64,000 nucleotides of DNA from Glycomyces amatae (GCF_020991375.1 NZ_JAJLQZ010000002.1:451554-515553); one strand, 5' to 3'. Shown: positions 41,792 through 52,577, counted from the stretch's first letter. The notes: a model not told the origin generated them from the letters alone. Program-made: numbers and translations.

Positions 41792-42976
41792 TCAGCCGAT
41801 CGCCGGGTACTCGGCCTCGACGTCGCCGTCCTGGTAGGGCGAGGCGCCGGTGACGTTGTCGCCGCGGTTGGCGTTGGGGCTCGGCTGGCGGGCCGGGCCG
41901 TCGCCGTACTTGGCCTGGACGAGGCCCGCGTGGGTCGGGGCGTCGGCCGACTCGGGGTCGCGCCGGGAGGCGAGCTCCTTGCGCAGCACCGGGACGACCT
42001 CCCCGCCGAGCAGTTCGAGCTGGTCGAGGACCATGCCCAGCGGCATCCCGGCGTGGTCGATGAGGAACATCTGGCGCTGGTAGTCGCCGAACGCGTCGTG
42101 GAAGGTCAGGGTCTTGTCGATGACCTCCTGCGGGCTGCCGACGGTGAGCGGGGTGCCCTTGGTGAACTCCTCCAGGGACGGGCCGTGGCCGTAGACCGGG
42201 GCCTCGTCGAAGTAGGGGCGGAACTCCTTGACGGCGTCCTGCGAGCGCTTGGCGATGTAGGCCTGGCCGCCGACGCCCACGATGGCCTGCTTGCGGGTGC
42301 CGTGCCCGTAGTGCTCGAAGCGCTGCCGGTAGAAGTCGATGAGGCGCTTGGAGTGCGAGGTGGGCCAGAAGATGTGGTTGGCGAAGTACCCGTTGCCGTA
42401 GAAGGCGGCCTGCTCGGCGATCTCGGGCGTGCGGATCGAGCCGTGCCACACGAACGGCGGCACGTCGTCCAGCGGCCGGGGCGTGGCGGTGAAGCCCTGG
42501 AGCGGAGTGCGGAACTGGCCCTCCCAGTCCACGACGTCCTCGCGCCACAGCCGGTGCAGCAGGTTGTAGTTCTCCAGCGCGATCGCCAGGCCCTGGCGGA
42601 TGTCCTGCCCGAACCAGGGGTAGACCGGCGCGGTGTTGCCGCGGCCGAGCATGAGGTCCATGCGGCCCTTGGCCAGGTGCTGGAGCATCGCGTACTCCTC
42701 GGCGATGCGCACCGGGTCGTTGGTGGTGATCAGGGTGGTCGCGGTGGTGAGCACGAGCCGCTCGGTGAGGGCGGCGATGTGGGCCAGCAGCGTGGTCGGC
42801 GAGGAGGAGAAGAACGGCGGGTTGTGGTGCTCGCCGATGGCGAAGGCGTCGAGGCCGACCTCTTCGGCCTTGACGGCGATCTTGACGATCGCGTCGATCC
42901 GCTCGGCCTCGCTCGGGGTCCTCCCCGAGACGGGGTCGCGCGTGATGTCACTGACTGAGAAGATCCCGAACTGCAT
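41792..42976 (-). CDS. Luciferase-like FMN-dependent monooxygenase (CE1758-like)
   Basis: A 394-residue LLM-class flavin enzyme. MQFGIFSVSDITRDP at the start, GLDAFAIGEHHNPPFFSSSPTTLLAHIAALT, TTNDPVRIAEEYAMLQHLAKGRMDLMLGRG and WHGSIRTPEIAEQAAFYGNGYFANHIFW match the CE1758 family of luciferase-like monooxygenases. The C-terminus is a polar, possibly disordered tail. First gene of a three-gene operon with MarR and FMN reductase. Substrate unknown; such modules are often induced by redox-active compounds. Confidence 0.9.
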   Translation of the reverse strand: MQFGIFSVSDITRDPVSGRTPSEAERIDAIVKIAVKAEEVGLDAFAIGEHHNPPFFSSSPTTLLAHIAALTERLVLTTATTLITTNDPVRIAEEYAMLQHLAKGRMDLMLGRGNTAPVYPWFGQDIRQGLAIALENYNLLHRLWREDVVDWEGQFRTPLQGFTATPRPLDDVPPFVWHGSIRTPEIAEQAAFYGNGYFANHIFWPTSHSKRLIDFYRQRFEHYGHGTRKQAIVGVGGQAYIAKRSQDAVKEFRPYFDEAPVYGHGPSLEEFTKGTPLTVGSPQEVIDKTLTFHDAFGDYQRQMFLIDHAGMPLGMVLDQLELLGGEVVPVLRKELASRRDPESADAPTHAGLVQAKYGDGPARQPSPNANRGDNVTGASPYQDGDVEAEYPAIG

Positions 42977-43015
42977 CGGATTTCCCGCCCTTCCCGCCGC
43001 AGCGGCTCAAAGTTC

Positions 43016-43027
43016 ATGCGTTTGCAT
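43016..43027. promoter_or_regulatory. Putative MarR operator
   Basis: ATGC-GTTT-GCAT lies in the short AT-rich window upstream of the LLM gene. On the minus strand TTGAGG (43035-43030) would be its -35, so the palindrome falls between -35 and -10. The arms are short and the assignment is tentative. Confidence 0.4.
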
Positions 43028-43166
43028 CTACCTCAACGGGGCTCCCGCAGGGCCTATTCCCGCCGCGGCACCGTGACGTGGCGCATATCCGCCCGCCGGG
43101 AGGGCAACCGCGCCCGGCGCGGCGCACCTATCCCGTACATCGACCCCCAGCGGAAGGGAACACCAC

Positions 43167-44330
43167 GTGCGACACAGGACCAGGCGGATGCGAGGCGCGG
43201 CCGCGCTCGCGGCGATCGGCGCGCTCCTCGCGGCGGGCGCCTGCGGCGGCGAGGCCGAGGGCGACGAGGGCGGCGCGGCCGTCGAGGCGGGCTCGGACGC
43301 GGTGTCGGAGGCCGAGCGGCTCTACCAGATGATCAACGACAGCCGCCGCATCGACGACGAGCTCACCGAGATCGAGCACCGGGTCGCCAAGCGCTGCCTG
43401 GAGGACGCGGGGTTCAGCGTCCACGACCCCATGGTCTTCCAGGAGACGGACTACGCCGCGTACGGCGCGGCGGGCTACATGACCGACGCGCCCGACCAGG
43501 CCGTCCCCGCCCCGGAGGCGGCCGAGCAGTGGGGGTTCGGGATCTGGGTCGAGTTCGTCCGCGACCCCGGGAACGAGGACCTGGCCGAGGAGCTGCTGAC
43601 GCCCGAGGCGCGGGCCGCCTTCAACATCCCCGAGGAGGACTACGTCGAGCCCGACACCGGCGAGTGGGAGGCCGAGGGCGAGGAGTACCAGGCGGCGTGG
43701 ATCGAGGCCTGGACCGGGGCCCCCGCGTACGACAGCTCGGTGAAGGGCCCCGAGGAGGACGGCGAGGCGCCGATGGGCGGGTGCGAGCTGGAGATGGTCG
43801 AGACGATCTACGGCGAGCCCTACACCGTCGAGGTCGAGGAGGACGGCGAGGAGGGCTCCTACACGCTCACGCACCGGCCCAGCCCCATGGCGGAGCTCGA
43901 GGAGTTCGAGGACCCGGACGCGCTGCTCGGACGGCTCGACGGCGAGAACGACGCCTTCGACTCCTGCCTCATCGACAAGGGCTACGAGGGCTGGGAGATC
44001 GGCACCGACTTCTCGCCCCCGCTGTGGAACTACTTCGGGACGATGTACGCCCCGGACTACTTCGCGGAGTACGGCGGCGAGGAGGAGATCGAGGTCCCCG
44101 AGGGGCCCGACGACGTTCCCGGCGACTTCCTCGGCGTGCTCGAGCTCGAGCGCGCGATGGCCGTCGACTTCGCCGCGTGCGGCCAGGAGAGCGGGCTGCG
44201 CGCCGCCGTCGAGGAGGGCTGGGCGGCGATGCTGGTCGAGCAGTACCGGCCGATCGAGACCGACATGGTCGCCTGGCAGGAGGAGATGCAGGGGCACCTG
44301 GACAACGCCCAGGACTACCTCCAGGAGTAG
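43167..44330 (+). CDS. Acidic secreted or lipoprotein-like protein
   Basis: A 387-residue protein with an export signal (MRHRTRRMRGAAALAAIGALLAAGACGG; a possible but non-ideal lipobox at GAC). The mature part is strongly acidic, Glu/Asp/Tyr-rich, with several Cys (KRCLEDAGF, GGCELEM, DSCLIDKGY, FAACGQES) that could form disulfides, and a C-terminal helix with AWQEEMQGHLDNAQDYL. Similar acidic lipoproteins are frequent in actinomycetes but uncharacterised. GTG at 43167 after GGAAGGG. Confidence 0.8.
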   Translation: MRHRTRRMRGAAALAAIGALLAAGACGGEAEGDEGGAAVEAGSDAVSEAERLYQMINDSRRIDDELTEIEHRVAKRCLEDAGFSVHDPMVFQETDYAAYGAAGYMTDAPDQAVPAPEAAEQWGFGIWVEFVRDPGNEDLAEELLTPEARAAFNIPEEDYVEPDTGEWEAEGEEYQAAWIEAWTGAPAYDSSVKGPEEDGEAPMGGCELEMVETIYGEPYTVEVEEDGEEGSYTLTHRPSPMAELEEFEDPDALLGRLDGENDAFDSCLIDKGYEGWEIGTDFSPPLWNYFGTMYAPDYFAEYGGEEEIEVPEGPDDVPGDFLGVLELERAMAVDFAACGQESGLRAAVEEGWAAMLVEQYRPIETDMVAWQEEMQGHLDNAQDYLQE

Positions 44331-44361
44331 CGGGCGCCCGGGCGGATCCGAGAAGGACGCG

Positions 44362-44396
44362 CGCGCCGGTCCCGCCGTCGAGGCGGGGCCGGCGCG
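44362..44396. terminator. Terminator between convergent genes
   Basis: CGCGCCGGTCCCGCC and GGCGGGGCCGGCGCG make a 15-bp stem (one G-U) with a 5-nt loop between the ends of the acidic protein gene (44330) and the DUF1772 gene (44416). Confidence 0.8.
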
Positions 44397-44415
44397 TGCG
44401 CTGCGCCGGGGCCCG

Positions 44416-44916
44416 TCACCCCGCGGCGCGGCCGTGGACGAGCAGGGCCCAGCCGAGCGCCAGGAGGGCCCCGACGGAGGCGACGCCGCGGACGGTGTTC
44501 CAGGCGATCCACTTGGCCTCGACGCTCGCGCGCAGAGCGGCGGGGTCCGCGAGGGAGCCCGGGTCGCCCGCGGCGGCGAGGCGGTCGTTGAGGGGCACGT
44601 TCACGGCGACGGTGCCGATGAACATGACCAGCGCGAGCGCCAGTGCGGCGAGGACCCACGGCAGGGCGGCGCGGTTCGCGGAGGCGCCCACCAGCGCGGC
44701 GGCCGCGCCGGTGAAGACCACCGCGCCCAGGAACGCGGGCATGAACCAGCCGTTGATGATCACCTTGTTGATCTGCTGCATCGCCGCGATCCAGGCCTTG
44801 TCGTCGAGGATCTTGAGGCCGGGCATCACAGCGTAGGAGAAGCCGGTGAACAGCCCGGCCATCATGCCGACGCTGACGAGGGCCGCGAGGAGGGACAGCA
44901 TCTGGAGGAGTTTCAC
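44416..44916 (-). CDS. DUF1772 (anthrone-oxygenase-like) membrane protein
   Basis: A 166-residue four-helix membrane protein of the DUF1772 family: N-terminal VSVGMMAGLFTGFSYAVMPGL, the central MQQINKVIINGWFMPAFLGA, NVPLNDRLAA, and AKWIAWNTVRGVASVGALLAL. Some members act as small oxygenases; most are uncharacterised. GTG start at 44916 with GAAAGG upstream. It is divergent from a TetR regulator, with several shared half-sites between them, so it is probably that regulator's target. Confidence 0.88.
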   Translation of the reverse strand: MKLLQMLSLLAALVSVGMMAGLFTGFSYAVMPGLKILDDKAWIAAMQQINKVIINGWFMPAFLGAVVFTGAAAALVGASANRAALPWVLAALALALVMFIGTVAVNVPLNDRLAAAGDPGSLADPAALRASVEAKWIAWNTVRGVASVGALLALGWALLVHGRAAG

Positions 44917-44938
44917 GGGACCGGCCTTTCAAGAATTC

Positions 44939-44997
44939 ACTTCGAATGAAGTACTATGTTTGAAGTGGTTTCACTGTACCACTACACATGAAGTGGT
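44939..44997. promoter_or_regulatory. Operator array for the TetR regulator at 45018
   Basis: ACTTC-GAAT-GAAGT (44939-44952) is followed by AGTGGT (44964-44969), ACCACT (44978-44983) and AGTGGT (44992-44997). Alternating orientation gives overlapping inverted repeats over ~60 bp of AT-rich sequence between the divergent DUF1772 and tetR genes, consistent with cooperative TetR binding. Confidence 0.6.
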
Positions 44998-45017
44998 GCC
45001 AACCTGGAAGGGCGGAG

Positions 45018-45587
45018 ATGCGCCAGAACCCCGAACGCCGGGCGGCCCTGCTCGACGCCGCCATCGAAGTGCTCGCGGCGCAGGGCGCGCGCGGGCTGAC
45101 GTTCCGCGCCGTCGACCAGCAGGCCGGCGTCCCCGTCGGGACCGCCTCGAACTACTTCGCGAGCCGCGACGCCCTCCTCGTGCAGGCCGGCGAGCGCGTC
45201 TTCACGAAGCTCGACCCGAACGCGGCCCCCGCACCGGCGGACCTGCCGCGCACCCGCGAGGGCGTGGACCGGGCGATGCGCGCCATGGTCGAGAGGATCA
45301 CCGCCTACCCGTCCGGCTACCTCGCCGTCCTGGAGCTGCGCTTGGAGTCCACGCGCCGCCCCCAGCTGCGCGAAGTGCTCACCGGGCAGGTCCGCGGCCA
45401 CTTCCAGAAGGACCTCGACCTGCACCGCGAGGCGGGGATGCCCGGCGACGAGCAGGCGATGACGCTGCTCTACCTCGCGCTCGCCGGGCTCATCGTGGAG
45501 CGGCTGACGCTCCCGGGCTTCATCGGGCCCGACGCGGTCGACCCGCTCGTCACCGCGCTGGTCGACCGGATCGTCCCGGCCGAATAG
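45018..45587 (+). CDS. TetR-family regulator
   Basis: A 189-residue regulator. RRAALLDAAIEVLAAQGARGLTFRAVDQQAGVPVGTASNYFASRDALL is the N-terminal helix-turn-helix; the rest is the ligand domain (AYPSGYLAVLELRLESTRRPQLREVL). The frame runs up to 44988, but ATG 45018 with AAGGGCGGAG just before it is preferred. Divergent from the DUF1772 gene and preceded by repeated AGTGGT half-sites. Confidence 0.9.
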   Translation: MRQNPERRAALLDAAIEVLAAQGARGLTFRAVDQQAGVPVGTASNYFASRDALLVQAGERVFTKLDPNAAPAPADLPRTREGVDRAMRAMVERITAYPSGYLAVLELRLESTRRPQLREVLTGQVRGHFQKDLDLHREAGMPGDEQAMTLLYLALAGLIVERLTLPGFIGPDAVDPLVTALVDRIVPAE

Positions 45588-45618
45588 CGGCTCCGGCCCC
45601 CCGAGGCGGGCCCGGCGC

Positions 45619-46062
45619 TCAGGGCGCCGGAGTCGGCTTCTGGCGGACCGGGCGGATCGCGTACTTGGTGGCCACGGTGGGGACGCCCGCGGTCGTCTGC
45701 GCCTGCGTCCGGTAGACGCTCGGCGGGACCCCCACCAGCTCGGTGAAGCGGGTGCTGAAGGTGCCCAGGGACTGGCACCCGACGGTGAAGCAGACCTCGG
45801 TGACGCTCAGGTCGCCGCGGCGCAGCAGCGACATGGCGCGCTCGATGCGCCGCGTCATCAGGTACGAGTACGGGGACTCGCCGTAGGCGCGCTTGAACTC
45901 GCGGCTGAGGTGCCCGGCCGACATGTGGACGCCGCGCGCCAGCGCCTCGACGTCCAGGGGCCGCGCGTACTCGCGGTCGATCCGGTCGCGGACGCGGCGC
46001 AGCACCGCGAGGTCGCGCAGGCGCTGGGTCTCGGCGGGATCGCTGGTCACAACTGCCATCAT
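45619..46062 (-). CDS. AraC-family regulator (DNA-binding domain only)
   Basis: A 147-residue protein consisting mostly of a double helix-turn-helix AraC domain: RDRIDREYARPLDVEALARGVHMSAGHLSREFKRAYGESPYSYLMTRRIERAMSLL and VTEVCFTVGCQSLGTFSTRFTELVGVPPSVYR. There is no N-terminal sensor domain. It follows the UvrA-like gene on the same strand after 53 bases and is probably part of the VOC-uvrA-araC operon. The start is uncertain (ATG ATG at 46062/46059, no clear ribosome-binding site). Confidence 0.88.
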   Translation of the reverse strand: MMAVVTSDPAETQRLRDLAVLRRVRDRIDREYARPLDVEALARGVHMSAGHLSREFKRAYGESPYSYLMTRRIERAMSLLRRGDLSVTEVCFTVGCQSLGTFSTRFTELVGVPPSVYRTQAQTTAGVPTVATKYAIRPVRQKPTPAP

Positions 46063-46115
46063 GGCATGCCCCGGTCGGTCGCGCCGACGGCCCGGGGGCC
46101 GCCGGCGCGCCGGGC

Positions 46116-48482
<2,367 letters not shown>

Positions 48483-48508
48483 GGTGTCTCCGTGCCGCTG
48501 GGTGGTGT

Positions 48509-48919
48509 TCAGTGCTGCTGCTGGATGCGGATCTGGTTGCCCGCGGGGTCGCGGAAGGCGCAGTCGCGGACGCCGTAGGGCTGGTCGATCGGCTCTTGGA
48601 CGACGTCGGCGTTCGCGCCCGCGATCCGCTCGAAGGCCGCGTCGACGTCGGCGGCGGAGAGGACGAGGCTCGCGAAGGTGCCCTTGGCCATCATCTCGGT
48701 GATGGTGCGGCGCTCGTCGTCGCTGACGCCGGGGTCGGATCCGGGCGGGTAGAGCACCACGTTGATCCCGGGCTGGTCGCCGGGGCCGACGGTGATCCAC
48801 CGCATCCCGTCGTAGCCGACGTCGTTACGGACCTCGAAGCCGAGGACGTCGCGGTAGAACGCGAGCGAGGCCTCCGGGTCGTCGTGCGGGAGGAAGGTCG
48901 CGTGAATGCTGATGTCCAT
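48509..48919 (-). CDS. VOC-family (glyoxalase/bleomycin-resistance-like) protein
   Basis: A 136-residue vicinal-oxygen-chelate protein with two beta-alpha-beta modules: ATFLPHDDPEASLAFYRDVLGFEVRND and VDAAFERIAGANADVVQEPIDQPYGVRDCAFRDPAGNQIRIQQ. ATG at 48919 is preceded by TATTAAT rather than a ribosome-binding site, so the message may be leaderless. First gene of the VOC-uvrA-araC operon. It could be a drug-binding or detoxification protein; no metal-site assignment is made. Confidence 0.9.
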   Translation of the reverse strand: MDISIHATFLPHDDPEASLAFYRDVLGFEVRNDVGYDGMRWITVGPGDQPGINVVLYPPGSDPGVSDDERRTITEMMAKGTFASLVLSAADVDAAFERIAGANADVVQEPIDQPYGVRDCAFRDPAGNQIRIQQQH

Positions 48920-49002
48920 GGGGGAAAGATTAATACGGGCCGCCGACACGGGCTTCTCGATTCCTGACCGGTTCGGGGCCCGTCACGGGCTGCGGCGGGG
49001 CG

Positions 49003-50361
49003 CTAGAGGATCGTCGACAGGATCACGAAGAAGATGACGATCAGGATGATCACGGTGGCGCCGGTGACCAGGACCGCCGGCTCCTGGAGCAGCGGGCGCT
49101 TCCCGCCGGCCTGCTGTCGCTGCTGCTGGTAGCTCGGCTGCGGGGACGGCGCGGCCTGGTAGTTCGTCTGCGGCGGCAGCATCTGCGGCGCCTGGACCGG
49201 CGGGGCCTGCACGGGCGGGCGCGGGGCCGACATGTGCCCGGCCGGCGAGACCGGTCCGCCCGAGGTCGGGCGGGTCAGCGGCGGCTCGGTGGGCGCCGGG
49301 CCCGAGGCGGCGCGCACGGCGCCCTCGACCACGACGGTCTCGGGCTGCTCGAACGTCTGCGGCGGCACGCCCAGCTTGGAGTGGATGAGCTGGGAGATCG
49401 CCGGGATGCGCGAGGAGCCGCCGACCAGGAAGATGCCGACGAGGTCGGCCGGGTTCATGCGGGCGGAGCCGATGGCCCGCTGGAGGCAGTCGACCGTGCG
49501 CTCCAGGGGCGGGCGGGCGATCTCCTCGAACTCGGCGCGCGTGAGGTGGGCGTCGACCTCGAGCGCGGGCAGGTGGATGTCGGCGCTCGCGGTGCGCGAG
49601 AGGGTCTCCTTGGCGCCGCGGACGTCCTCGTAGAGCATCCGCCGGTAGCGGCGGTCGCGGTCGTCGGAGGGGGTGAGGAGCCGCTGCCAGTCGACGGGGT
49701 GCGAGGCGCCGTAGGTCTTGCCGAGGTGCTCGACGATGCCGTGGTCGAAGTCGAGGCCGCCGATGTCGCCGATGCCCTCCTCGGCGAGGACCTCGAAGCC
49801 GGTCTGGGTGCGGCGCACCACGGTGGCGTCGAAGGTGCCGCCGCCGAGGTCGTAGATGGCCAGGGAGCGGCCGGGCGGGACGGCGGTGCCGAGCACGGAG
49901 GTGAAGTAGGAGGCGGCCGCGACCGGCTCGGGGATGAGCTGGGGGGCCGGGAGGCCGGCGAGGCGCGCGGAGTCGACCAGGATCGAGCGGCGCCGCTCGC
50001 CCCAGCGCGCGGGGTGGGTGAGGCGGACCTGGCCGGGCATCTGGCCGGCCTGGCGCTGCGCCTCGAGGGCGACCTGCTGGAGGACGTACGCGAAGACCTG
50101 CGGTACGGGGATCTCGGAGGTGCCCAGGAACAGGGACCCGTCGTCGATGCGGCGCTTGGGGTTCGGTTCGAACCGGGCGGGGTCCATGCGGGCGTTGCGC
50201 TCGGCGTCGCGGCCGACGAGCATCCGGCCGTCGGAGTTGTAGTAGACCGCCGAGGGCAGGATCGGGGCACCGTCGAACAGCAGCGGGCGTACGCGTCCGT
50301 CGGCCGAGCGCAGCACGGCGACGGTGTTCGAGGTTCCGAAGTCGATTCCAAGGACGTGCAT
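49003..50361 (-). CDS. Membrane-anchored Hsp70-like protein
   Basis: A 452-residue protein with an Hsp70/actin-type ATPase domain: VLGIDFGTSNTVAVLRS (phosphate 1), IYDLGGGTFDATVV (phosphate 2), FLVGGSSRIPAISQLI (adenosine). After ~residue 345 the usual peptide-binding domain is missing and replaced by a Pro/Gln-rich linker (~350-425) and a C-terminal transmembrane helix (VLVTGATVIILIVIFFVILSTIL). ATG at 50361 with GAGGGAG eight bases ahead. It may work at the membrane as a chaperone-like or scaffolding ATPase; the target is unknown. Confidence 0.9.
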   Translation of the reverse strand: MHVLGIDFGTSNTVAVLRSADGRVRPLLFDGAPILPSAVYYNSDGRMLVGRDAERNARMDPARFEPNPKRRIDDGSLFLGTSEIPVPQVFAYVLQQVALEAQRQAGQMPGQVRLTHPARWGERRRSILVDSARLAGLPAPQLIPEPVAAASYFTSVLGTAVPPGRSLAIYDLGGGTFDATVVRRTQTGFEVLAEEGIGDIGGLDFDHGIVEHLGKTYGASHPVDWQRLLTPSDDRDRRYRRMLYEDVRGAKETLSRTASADIHLPALEVDAHLTRAEFEEIARPPLERTVDCLQRAIGSARMNPADLVGIFLVGGSSRIPAISQLIHSKLGVPPQTFEQPETVVVEGAVRAASGPAPTEPPLTRPTSGGPVSPAGHMSAPRPPVQAPPVQAPQMLPPQTNYQAAPSPQPSYQQQRQQAGGKRPLLQEPAVLVTGATVIILIVIFFVILSTIL

Positions 50362-50835
50362 GTGAGAACTCCCTCTCGGCGATGCTTGCGAGACGTAAAA
50401 GTGCCGAGTCTGATGCACACCCTACTGGGCCCGTCCACGTCCCATGCGACCCGTTCGGCCGTCGCGCGCCGCTTGCGCCCCGTTCGCATCGCCTTGGCAT
50501 TATGCCGGTGACGACGCTTGCCGCGCACGCCGGGCGGCCGTTCGGTCACGGCGCGGCACCGCGGTGCGGCGAGCGGCATCTCACGTGCTCACCGGCGTGG
50601 ATCGGGCTCGGTGTTGTGTCACACTTCAAGGGGACGTCTGTGGCCGCCGCGACGGCGCAGGGCCACACTTGGGGGTCGCGCCGCCGCGGCCGCTCGGGGA
50701 AGGATCCGGCTGGTCCAGGCGTTGTACAAGGCGAAACCCCAGGAATCGGCGTGATCGGCTGGGGATGTCGCAGGCAGGGCTGACCAGGCCGGCGGCATTG
50801 TTCACGGCAAGTGCTCAAAGGAAGTGCAGGGGAAC
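50362..50835. other. Intergenic region hsp70-like / rbpA, no gene recognised
   Basis: This 474-base divergent region must contain promoters for both neighbours. Visible items: TTGTGTCACAC around 50620, a small TGTG-T-CACA palindrome; TTGTAC near 50720; and GGAAT at 50742, reminiscent of a sigma-R -35 but without GTT at the right distance. Open frames here have no ribosome-binding site or recognisable product. Confidence 0.4.
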
Positions 50836-51177
50836 ATGGGCGACAGAATGCTGAGGGGCTCCCGCCTCGGGGCCGTCAGCTACGAATCGGACCGCAACAC
50901 CGAACTGGCCCCCCGCCAGACGCGCGATTACGTGTGCCCGCAGGGTCACCGCTTCGAGGTGCCCTTCGCGGTGGAGGCGGAGATCCCGCTGACGTGGGAG
51001 TGCCGCCTCGACGGGTCCACGGCCAAGCTGGTCGACGGCGAGGAGCCGGAGACCAAGAAGGTCAAGCCGCCGCGCACCCACTGGGACATGCTGCTCGAGC
51101 GCCGTTCCATGGAGGAGCTCGAGGAGATCCTCGACGAGCGCCTCCAGGAGATGCGCGCCCGCCGCGGCGAACGCTAG
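50836..51177 (+). CDS. rbpA: RNA polymerase-binding protein RbpA
   Basis: A 113-residue actinobacterial transcription factor that binds RNA polymerase and the principal sigma factors and stabilises promoter opening. MGDRMLRGSRLGAVSYE is the conserved N-terminal tail; the central beta-barrel has VCPQGHRFEVPFAVEAEIPLTWEC with Cys pairs, and RTHWDMLLERRSMEELEEILDERLQEMRARRG is the sigma-interaction helix. ATG at 50836 chosen by homology of the tail; a GTG 12 bases upstream is also in frame. Followed by a strong terminator. Confidence 0.95.
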   Translation: MGDRMLRGSRLGAVSYESDRNTELAPRQTRDYVCPQGHRFEVPFAVEAEIPLTWECRLDGSTAKLVDGEEPETKKVKPPRTHWDMLLERRSMEELEEILDERLQEMRARRGER

Positions 51178-51189
51178 CCGAAGCGAGTC

Positions 51190-51218
51190 ACGGGCCCCGG
51201 TCGTCGACCGGGGCCCGT
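51190..51218 (+). terminator. rbpA terminator
   Basis: ACGGGCCCCGGT and ACCGGGGCCCGT form a 12-bp perfect stem with a 5-nt loop, 12 bases after the rbpA stop; it also ends the convergent FxsA-like transcript. Confidence 0.82.
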
Positions 51219-51236
51219 CGGCGTGTCCGGGGGGCG

Positions 51237-51761
51237 TCAGTCCGGGTCGATCGAGCGGGGGCCGCGGCCCCCGCCCTCGGGGCCGTACCGGCGCGGGGCG
51301 TCGGCGTCTCGCTCCTCGATGACCTCGCCGTCGATGACGTCGGTGCCGCCGAAGCGCATCGGGGGCGTGCGGGCGGCGATCCAGCGGCCCAGGCCCCGGA
51401 AGACGAACCGGGTGGGCGGGAACAGCAGCAGCAGGCCCGCGAGGTCGGTGACGAAGCCCGGGACGATGAGGCAGACGGCCCCCGCGAGCGCGTACCCCTT
51501 CCCCTTGGGGAGCTCGCGGGAGGGGTCGCCGCCGGAGTTGAGGTAGTCGCGGGCGGACCGGAAGGACTGGGCGCCGACGTACCCGACGAGGGCCACGCCG
51601 AGGAAGCTGGTGCCGATGAAGATCAGGATCGTGTAGAAGAGCCCGATGAGGTAGGCCAGGCCGATGAAGGCGGCGGCCTCGGCGACGACCCACACCGCCA
51701 GGGCGAGCCTGAGGGCGAACGGTGCCCGTTTGGGGGCCGCGGGCGGCTGCTGGTAGGTCAC
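51237..51761 (-). CDS. FxsA-family membrane protein
   Basis: A 174-residue membrane protein related to FxsA. Helices at ~20-42 and 45-65, AQSFRSARDYLNSGG in a loop, a third segment AGAVCLIVPGFVTDLAGLLLLFPPTRFVFR, which is the family signature, and an Arg/Gly/Asp-rich cytoplasmic tail. GTG at 51761 overlaps the stop of the upstream glycosyltransferase (GTGA), coupling it to lipid/wall genes. Function unknown; FxsA influences phage exclusion in E. coli when overproduced. Confidence 0.88.
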   Translation of the reverse strand: MTYQQPPAAPKRAPFALRLALAVWVVAEAAAFIGLAYLIGLFYTILIFIGTSFLGVALVGYVGAQSFRSARDYLNSGGDPSRELPKGKGYALAGAVCLIVPGFVTDLAGLLLLFPPTRFVFRGLGRWIAARTPPMRFGGTDVIDGEVIEERDADAPRRYGPEGGGRGPRSIDPD

Positions 51762-52567
51762 GGTTCGATTCTGCCACGCCCGAAGGCGCGGCGCAGTCGG
51801 CGCGTGCGGTGGGCCAGGCCCCACCGCGTGACGTTCCACAGTGCCTCGACGGTGATGGCGCCGCTCATCTTGGACGCCCCGGCGCGCCGCTCGGTGAAGA
51901 CGATGGGCACCTCGCGGATGTCGAGGCCGTTCTTGACCGCCCGCCAGGTGAGGTCGATCTGGAAGCAGTAGCCGACCGAGTCGACGGTGTCGAGCCGGAG
52001 CTTCTGGAGGGCGTCCAGGCGGTAGGCGCGGTAGCCGGCGGTGACGTCCTGGACGCGCAGCCCCAGCATGGCGCGGGTGTAGATCCCGGCGCCGCGGGAG
52101 AGGGCGAGGCGGTGGGCGGGCCAGTTCCGGACCGAGCCGCCGGGGACGTAGCGCGAGCCGATGGCGAGGTCGGCGCCCGCGGCCAGCGCGTCGAGCAGGC
52201 GGGGCAGGTCGGCGGGGTCGTGGGAGCCGTCGGCGTCCATCTCGACGACGGTCCGGTAGCCGCGCTCGGCGGCCCAGGCGAACGCGGCGAGGTAGGCCGC
52301 CCCCAGGCCCTGCTTCTCGGTGCGGTGCAGGACGTGGACGCGCGGGTGGGCCGCGGCGAGGGCGTCGGCGAGGTCGCCGGTGCCGTCGGGCGAGGAGTCG
52401 TCGACGATGAGGAGGTCGCAGCGGTCGCATCCGGCGAGCGCGGCCTGCACGGTCGCCTCGATGTTGTCGCGCTCGTTGTACGTCGGTACGGCCACGATGG
52501 CCGGTTCCGGCGCGGCGGCGCCGGGTCTGTCACTGTCGCCGGCGTGCCGGTCCGGGGTCTGGCTCAT
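51758..52567 (-). CDS. ppm1: Polyprenol monophosphomannose synthase (GT2)
   Basis: A 269-residue family-2 glycosyltransferase that transfers mannose from GDP-mannose to polyprenyl phosphate for periplasmic mannosylation of lipoglycans and proteins. AIVAVPTYNERDNIEATVQAAL, the DDS nucleotide motif (IVDDSSPDGTGDLAD), the DAD metal site (VEMDADGSHDPAD) and KMSG near the end mark the dolichol-P-mannose synthase group. It starts 10 bases after lnt, the two-gene equivalent of mycobacterial Ppm1, where both activities are fused. Confidence 0.93.
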   Translation of the reverse strand: MSQTPDRHAGDSDRPGAAAPEPAIVAVPTYNERDNIEATVQAALAGCDRCDLLIVDDSSPDGTGDLADALAAAHPRVHVLHRTEKQGLGAAYLAAFAWAAERGYRTVVEMDADGSHDPADLPRLLDALAAGADLAIGSRYVPGGSVRNWPAHRLALSRGAGIYTRAMLGLRVQDVTAGYRAYRLDALQKLRLDTVDSVGYCFQIDLTWRAVKNGLDIREVPIVFTERRAGASKMSGAITVEALWNVTRWGLAHRTRRLRRAFGRGRIEP

Positions 52568-52577
52568 GGGTCGCCTT

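Noticed and set aside
50742..50770. Sigma-R type promoter (GGAAT...GTT) before rbpA
   Set aside because: GGAAT is present but GTT is not found 18-19 bases downstream; the match is too weak to annotate.
50382..50783. Possible 133-residue protein between the Hsp70-like gene and rbpA
   Set aside because: No ribosome-binding site, no recognisable domain and irregular codon use; the region more likely holds promoters.
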